DNA of 64,000 nucleotides. Source: Rhexocercosporidium sp. MPI-PUGE-AT-0058 (taxonomy: Eukaryota; Ascomycota; Leotiomycetes; Helotiales). The translations under genes and the position numbers were made by a program. The stretch is from positions 1 through 64,000 of the forward strand of contig JAGTJL010000018.1 in the NCBI GenBank assembly GCA_020746875.1. Reading direction: 5' to 3'. The stretch's first letter is position 1. Each line of letters begins with the position of its first letter. Below, one piece after another: positions 59,482 through 64,000 of the stretch. The notes under the pieces were generated by a model. It did no database searches and was not told the DNA's origin. It saw nothing but the letters and a program-made list of their open reading frames with translations.

Positions 59482-59961
59482 TGTCACAGTCTATGTATTT
59501 ACTCGGTGTAAATACGGTAGGTTATATTAATCTTAATGATCGAGAAATAAGTGTATTACGTATAATAAAATAAATAATAATTAATATAATTAAGATATTA
59601 TTTTTAATTAAATACGAAACTCTTATTTAATAATAGACGTGCTAGTCTTTTATAAAACCTTTATCCTCCTTAGGACCGCTAAGACCGCTAGACTTCTAGC
59701 GGTCTATCGGTCCTGGCGGTCGTTACGTAAGAAGGTCGCGTAATTTAGGGGCTTATTTGTCTTTTAATCGTTTATTAATAATAATATTTATATAATATAT
59801 AACTTATAAAATCTTAAGTATTAAAGTCTCTTAAAGGGATGCTCTTAAAAGTAATACTCTCTTAATATACTTTTCCTAAGACTTTTACCCTCCTAAGCCT
59901 ATAGTCCTAAGTATTACGTTATCTCGGGGTCCAGTGTCACGGGACGCGGGGCGTTCGTAAC
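59482..59961 (-). repeat. Outer Gypsy LTR (5' LTR)
   Basis: Partner of 40439-40919. It keeps more G and C (for example ends GGGACGCGGGGCGTTCGTAACA-like) and is therefore less mutated than the other copy. Confidence 0.9.
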
Positions 59962-60944
59962 AATTCGTCAATTAACTTTAATTAAAAACTAGGTTGATTT
60001 TGCTCGAGATTAAGCTTAATAGACGATTTTTGAGACATTTCGTATAAGTAATTATACTAGTAGTATTATAAAAGTAGTTGTTATAATAGTAGTAATATAA
60101 GTATTAAGTATTAAAAGAGTTGATTCTTAATAAAATAAAAGAATCTCTCTAAAAGAGAAACCTTCGTTTATATAACTAATATTATCTTCTAGATAATTCT
60201 ACTAATTATAAATCATATCTAGTATTTATAATTAATATGAGTCATAAAGATATTGATTTATAATAAGGTATAGTTGATTTATAATAAGTAGAAATCTACC
60301 GAATTCTATAGAAAAAGTATTTGGAATTTGTTAACAAATAAAAACACTTGATTATAAATTAATACCTTATTAATAAAACTCCAATTATTTTGTTCTTAAA
60401 ATAGATTTCACTATTAATAATTACTTTAGAAAGCTTACTAACATAAAATTTTCTATTATTAAATTAAAAATTGCATAATATTTTAAATAATATTTTTAAT
60501 TCCTTAGAAAATAAAAGAAAGTCACTTATTATTTAATAATTTATTAATAAAAGTCTGTTCTTTTTGTTCTTAAAATAAATTACCTTATAATTAGTATTTT
60601 TTTGCATCTTATAAGTATTAGTGTCTTTATTAATAAATTTGAGAAATGTTAAAAGGTATTTAAAATAAGCTAAGAAATAAGAAATATTTAACTATTAATT
60701 ATCTTTTTATTAATTAACTTTTTTTATTTTAATTACATAACAAATTACATAACAACTAATTATATTAAATAGCTTATTAATAAATAGGATCTTATAAGTA
60801 GGTTGTTAATTAAGTATGATATATTTACTTCCTTAGGATAATTAAGGCTTAAAGCTTAAGTACTTCTATATTTAGAGTATACTATGCCTATTTAGGAATA
60901 TTCCTAGGATTCTAAACCTAATTAAGTTAAATCTATTCCATTAA
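59962..60944 (-). other. Right part of hAT 2, expected transposase N-terminus, unrecognisable
   Basis: TA-rich with runs of TTATTAATAA. It is enclosed between the outer Gypsy LTR and the right subterminal repeat zone of hAT 2. No open frame or motif is seen. Confidence 0.4.
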
Positions 60945-61073
60945 TCATATTAATCGATTAATGCTTGATTAATTTGATTAAATTAGATTAGAATTTGATT
61001 AATCTAAATTTTACTTAATTAGATTTAGATTAAAGGCCATTAATCTAATCTAATCTAATCATTTCTCACACTG

Positions 61074-61081
61074 CTATAATC
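61074..61081. repeat. 8-bp target-site duplication (right copy) of hAT 2
   Basis: CTATAATC, identical to 39266-39273. Confidence 0.92.
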
Positions 61082-61620
61082 TTCGCATAATCAGCCTAAA
61101 TCTTATTATCACTTTTATATTAATTCTTCTAATGCTTCTTAATAACTTTCGCTAACCTCGCTTTAATCCCTTTTAAATTAAGAAACTCTCCCTTCTTATA
61201 TAACTTTATAACGTTCTTATTATTTTTACCTTTTATAATGTGGTGGGGTCGACCTTAGAGATCCATTTGTCACGTGATTGAGCTGCATCTTGCTGTATTT
61301 AAGATAGCCTCTAGGGCAACATCCTTCACCAACAACAACGATTTTTACCACTACAACTTTTCCTTCTTATTCAAACTATACCTCTCCCTTCCCTTGACAA
61401 ATTGTACTCCTTAGATATGTGATATCTCTAGTATTCGTCAAACGGGTATTTCCTACGTTTACCCTCCGGCACTTGCTTTGCTACCCTCTTGTTGTGTGCT
61501 TGGTGTTTTCCCCTCCACAATAATCCGACTCCCGACCGCAATTTTATATAATACGATACTAAAAACAAAGAGATTATCTTTAATATGGATATTTAACGAT
61601 TATTCTCTTACAAAAATAAG
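61082..61620 (-). pseudogene. Older minus-strand reading frame interrupted by a solo LTR and by hAT 2
   Basis: Reading on the minus strand from about 61620: NIHIKDNLFVFSIVLYKIAV, GSRIIKG; then, after removing the solo LTR 61239-61519, KNNKNVIKLYKKGEFLNLKG, IKARLAKVIKKH and YKSDNKI; then, after removing hAT 2, ADYAKIIVKNKDLKTVVNKI at 39273-39200. The frame is preserved across both insertion points, with only four stops in ~90 codons, all TAA/TAG. That supports a real gene that predates both insertions. The protein family is not recognised; the Lys-rich composition is partly due to RIP. Confidence 0.4.
61239..61519 (+). repeat. Solo LTR of the inner Gypsy family, nearly free of RIP
   Basis: 281 bp, TGTGGTGGGG...CCCCTCCACA, flanked by ATAA (61235-61238 and 61520-61523). 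It aligns without gaps to 45769-46049 and 58068-58348. Where those have T or A, this copy usually has C or G (for example CAACATCCTTCACCAACAAC against CAATATCCTTTAAAGATAAT). It arose by LTR-LTR recombination of a full element. Confidence 0.93.
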
Positions 61621-63045
61621 TTTATAATAGCGTATTAAAGAAGGCAAGGGAAGGAAAGTGAACCTTTAGACGATTAAACGAAAATATAAAAGAGGAGAAA
61701 CGAGCCGAGTAATAACCTGTCTTTATATACTTATAGCTCAGCACTTACTGATCACCCGTAACGCAATCTTACTCGAGAATCTCAATCTTAATAGAGGGCC
61801 TGTGTTAATAGAAATCTCTATTTATATATCTATAACCTTCTTCACCTTTCTATATATACTCTATTTCCCCTTCTGTTCATTATGCTCTAGCCCTGATAGC
61901 CGTAGCCCCCTCTTTCCACTCTTAAATTCTCTCCCTACTATCGTAACAGTAACATAAGCCCTCATATACCCCCAGCCGCCTTCTAATCTCAGCTCCCGCA
62001 CATCACTCTTTTACCCCCTTATCAAACATCACCACCGATCTCTCACCTGACCAAAGGCCGGAACGTATTTACTACTCATACACTCCAACCTCAAGAAGAG
62101 TATCCCTGCTATGCCATCCAATACATCTAAGCCGAACCTAAGCTGAACCTAAGCCAAAACATTCATTTTATTACCGTACCAGTCGGGGAATCTCAAGTAA
62201 AAATAAAATAAAATAAGAATAAGAACACAGATCCAGCAAGTAAAGAGCAATTAAAGAAGCCAATCTAAGGTCACTTAGAAAACGCTAATACTATGCAATA
62301 ATACAAACACAGAAAACAGATACTTTCCCACTCAGAAACCATGCTACATCTCCTCGCATCCAATATAACTCGTGCCGATCGGGTCCCGCGGTCCAACCCT
62401 CAGCCAAACCCAAGTCAGCTTGTGAAGAGACAAACTGAGCAGTTCCTACATGAGAAACGATACACAGACGGGCACATTTTGTTGCGAGGATTCAAGAGAT
62501 CAGGTGATTTAAGTATGATTTTTAAAGAAGTTGATTTCAATGATATCTAAGAGTAGGTGGAAAAACCACCTCTATTTATAATTGATTTCCATTAACTGTT
62601 CTGAAAATGCACTAAGCTTAATTAGGTAATCTTAAAGGACTTTGGAGAGGCAGATAACTTTTCAAAGGAAGGAGTTATACCTTCCTAATTAGGAAATAAA
62701 GAGACTATACTATGATAGGTTACTTTTAGAACAAAGCTCGTTCAGCTAACCAATCAAACACATTTATGCCAAGTTGAGAAACTACAGAAACGCTACTTTT
62801 GATTATAACTCATGGTACTTGCGTTTACTATATCAAAGGTGCAACAGAATGCATTTATTTCTATCGATCAGCGTCCTGCCGTTGCGACGGCTTTGGGCCG
62901 CTTGATAGGATTCCTTGGCATCATGGAGGACCTTATTTTGACAAATTTTCTCAAAATATTTACTCTGCGGTTAGATAACGAACTTCTAGCTGGTCTCAAC
63001 AACATCTACAGAGCAAGGAGGCAATGCTCTCTAGCCCCAGGTGTT
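61621..63045. other. Mixed-composition stretch; probable 3' LTR region of Copia 2 at its right end
   Basis: 61840-62060 is C/T-rich. 62341-62550 is an ATG-started open frame of 69 codons on the plus strand (RQTEQFLHEKRYTDGHILLR), which I cannot assign. 62560-63045 lies where the 3' LTR of the minus-strand Copia should be, but its partner is outside the window so the LTR cannot be delimited. No other gene was seen. Confidence 0.4.
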
Positions 63046-64000
63046 TTATAAACGCCGCGTGTTTTTGGCGTTCAGGGGCTTGGTAAACCCGTCTGCAGGC
63101 ACCTCTTCTATCTTGATCCATTGCACTTTGAGTGCTTTCTTTTCCACTTCTTGACGGAGCCAATGTTAGTGAATGTCAATGTGCTTGAGTTGCGTGACTA
63201 GTTTGGGCGACTCCTTAATCATGAGTCGTACGGTCTGAAGGTTGTCACACTTGATTGTGATCTCCTCGTCCAAGTCAAGTTTGATCTCTTCGAAGAATCG
63301 TTGCCAGTAATAGAGCTGTGAGGCCGCATGTGATAACGAGAGCGGTTCTGCCTCTGTGATCGAGCGAGAGACTGTTTTTTGCTTTGTACTGCGCCAATCT
63401 ATTGTCCCACCGAGCAACGAGAAGTGGTATCCCTCTGTACTCCTCCGAGTTTGGACATTGTCCGCGTGAGACGCGTCACTGGAACTTCCGAAGCGCGGTT
63501 GTAGTGATTTGGCATCGTACGAAATAGCCAGATGTCTGGTTCCGTACAAATATCGAAGAACTCGATCCGCAGCTTCGTGGTGTTTTGGTCCGGGGTTTGT
63601 CATGAAATCTGCTAGCTTTTGACTTGAAAATGCAATATCCGGACGAGTAACTACTGCTGCATAGTTTACGGATCCCGTACGTTGCTGATATGCATGAATT
63701 TCTTGTGGGGTTGCCTCCCTTGTGTACGGTTCAAGTGTTAGATATGACATTGGTGTATCTGGGCATTTGTGAGTAGACACATTAAACGTGGCGGCAAGCT
63801 TTTCAATGTACGAGTCCTGGCAGAGCCAAAGTTTTCTTTGTTTTCGGTCTCTCACAACTCTAATTCCAAGGAACCACTTGAGTTCTCCCATTTCCTTGAG
63901 TTCGTAAGCTTTCATAAGCTGTGTACGAAATGCCCAGTACTCTCGATTGTTGTTTGGGTGGCAGAGAATGGCATTGTCGTCGACATAGAAGAACACTATG
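63046..64000 (-). pseudogene. Second Ty1/Copia element: RT end and RNase H, one in-frame stop, runs off the window
   Basis: The minus-strand frame enters from beyond 64000. It shows FFYVDDNAILCH (RT catalytic YVDD), ELKEMGELKWFLGIRV, LCQDSYIEKLA, TGSVNYAAVVTRPDIAFSSQ, RYLYGTRHLAISYDA, SSDASHADN (RNase H Asp), TEAEPLSLSHA (Glu), IKCDNLQTVRL (Asp) and KHIDIH. TAA at 63166-63168 interrupts KHIDIH-stop-HWLRQEV, where Copia proteins have Gln or another residue; CAA to TAA explains it. The same frame continues KKALKVQWIKIEEVPADGFT and KPLN to TAA at 63046. Composition is normal and it is a different lineage from the Copia at 31307. Only the 3' end of pol is visible. Confidence 0.9.

Larger units (their letters stand above)
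40439..59961 (-). mobile_element. Outer Gypsy LTR retrotransposon (about 6.9 kb without its own insertion)
   Basis: LTRs of 481 and 480 bp (40439-40919 and 59482-59961) begin TGTTAC/TGTCAC and end GTAACA, giving TGTTAC...GTAACA inverted ends. The coding strand is minus: gag lies right (58353-59481) and pol left (about 41750-45768), the two halves separated by the inner Gypsy. It sits inside hAT 2. Flanking 5-mers GGAAG and ATTCG do not match, so the target duplication has been lost or mutated. Confidence 0.88.
39274..61073 (-). mobile_element. hAT transposon 2, 2.3 kb of its own sequence, expanded to 21.8 kb by nested Gypsy elements
   Basis: The termini are CAGTGTGAGAAAT (39274-39286) and its inverse ATTTCTCACACTG (61061-61073), flanked by CTATAATC on both sides. 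Both subterminal zones (39287-39420 and 60945-61060) are crowded with GATTAA/TTAATC words, the usual array of hAT transposase-binding half-sites. The transposase C-terminus is at 39667-40437 on the minus strand. The Gypsy elements occupy 40439-59961. Right of them, 59962-60944 should be the N-terminal part, but RIP has left no motif I can recognise. Confidence 0.92.

Noticed and set aside
40434..59966. Target-site duplication for the outer Gypsy
   Set aside because: Flanks GGAAG and ATTCG do not match, even allowing RIP transitions, so no duplication is claimed.
62812..63051. 79-codon plus-strand ATG frame
   Set aside because: It runs into the 3' end of Copia pol on the opposite strand and has no recognisable motif; it probably overlaps LTR sequence.

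Overview
The window looks like a chromosome segment of a filamentous ascomycete. The evidence is spliceosomal introns with GTAAGT/GTGAGT donors, HET-domain genes, DUF3435 and DUF3723 genes, a pogo/Fot-type transposon, a Tad-like LINE, Gypsy and Copia elements, and above all the signature of repeat-induced point mutation (RIP). Whole blocks are driven to TA-rich sequence, and coding relics carry CAA/CAG to TAA/TAG, TGG to TAG, Cys to Tyr, Asp to Asn and Gly to Ser changes with few indels. Base composition is two-speed. Segments 1-5000, 15800-20470 and 30300-61240 are RIP-saturated. Segments 5100-15800, 20470-30300 and 61240-64000 have more ordinary composition.

Layout. 1-2280 is RIP-degraded repeat. 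2655-5089 is a dead DUF3435 gene (the family that includes Starship 'captain' tyrosine recombinases) with a recognisable promoter. 5974-9417 (-) is the one large intact gene, 1147 aa, of unknown function. 10505-14079 is a 5'-truncated LINE whose remaining ORF has a single in-frame stop. 14425-15008 holds a minisatellite and a 67-bp duplication. 15079-15545 is a broken DUF3723 fragment (a family common as Starship cargo), followed by unidentified RIP relics to about 20290. 20475-25397 is a divergent pair of HET pseudogenes, one apparently joined to tandem C2H2 fingers. 26304-26837 (-) is a small two-exon MADS-box gene that reads intact. 27174-27650 (-) is a small gene with one stop. 28105-29978 is a complete pogo-superfamily element with dead transposase. 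30026-30297 is the C-terminus of a Ulp1-like protease cut off by a hAT terminus.

30298-61519 is a nest of transposons. A hAT fragment is followed by a Copia element (31307-39177, coding on -). Next comes a second hAT (39274-61073) bounded by a perfect 8-bp target duplication. It holds an outer Gypsy (40439-59961, coding on -), which in turn holds an inner Gypsy (45769-58348, coding on +) with a 4-bp duplication. A solo LTR of the inner Gypsy family lies at 61239-61519 and has largely escaped RIP, so it serves as a before-RIP reference. The window ends inside a second Copia element (63046-64000, -).

The most unusual observations are these. (1) The Copia element and the outer Gypsy each carry an additional gene on the strand opposite to gag-pol, next to the 3' LTR. 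The Copia one has introns and Cys pairs; the Gypsy one is coiled-coil-like. (2) The pogo transposon contains eight copies of the heptamer CGTACGA spread over all three codon phases. (3) A HET gene appears joined to near-identical 26-residue zinc-finger repeats. (4) DUF3435, DUF3723 and HET relics occur together, suggesting a possible fossil Starship. No tRNA, rRNA or CRISPR was seen.
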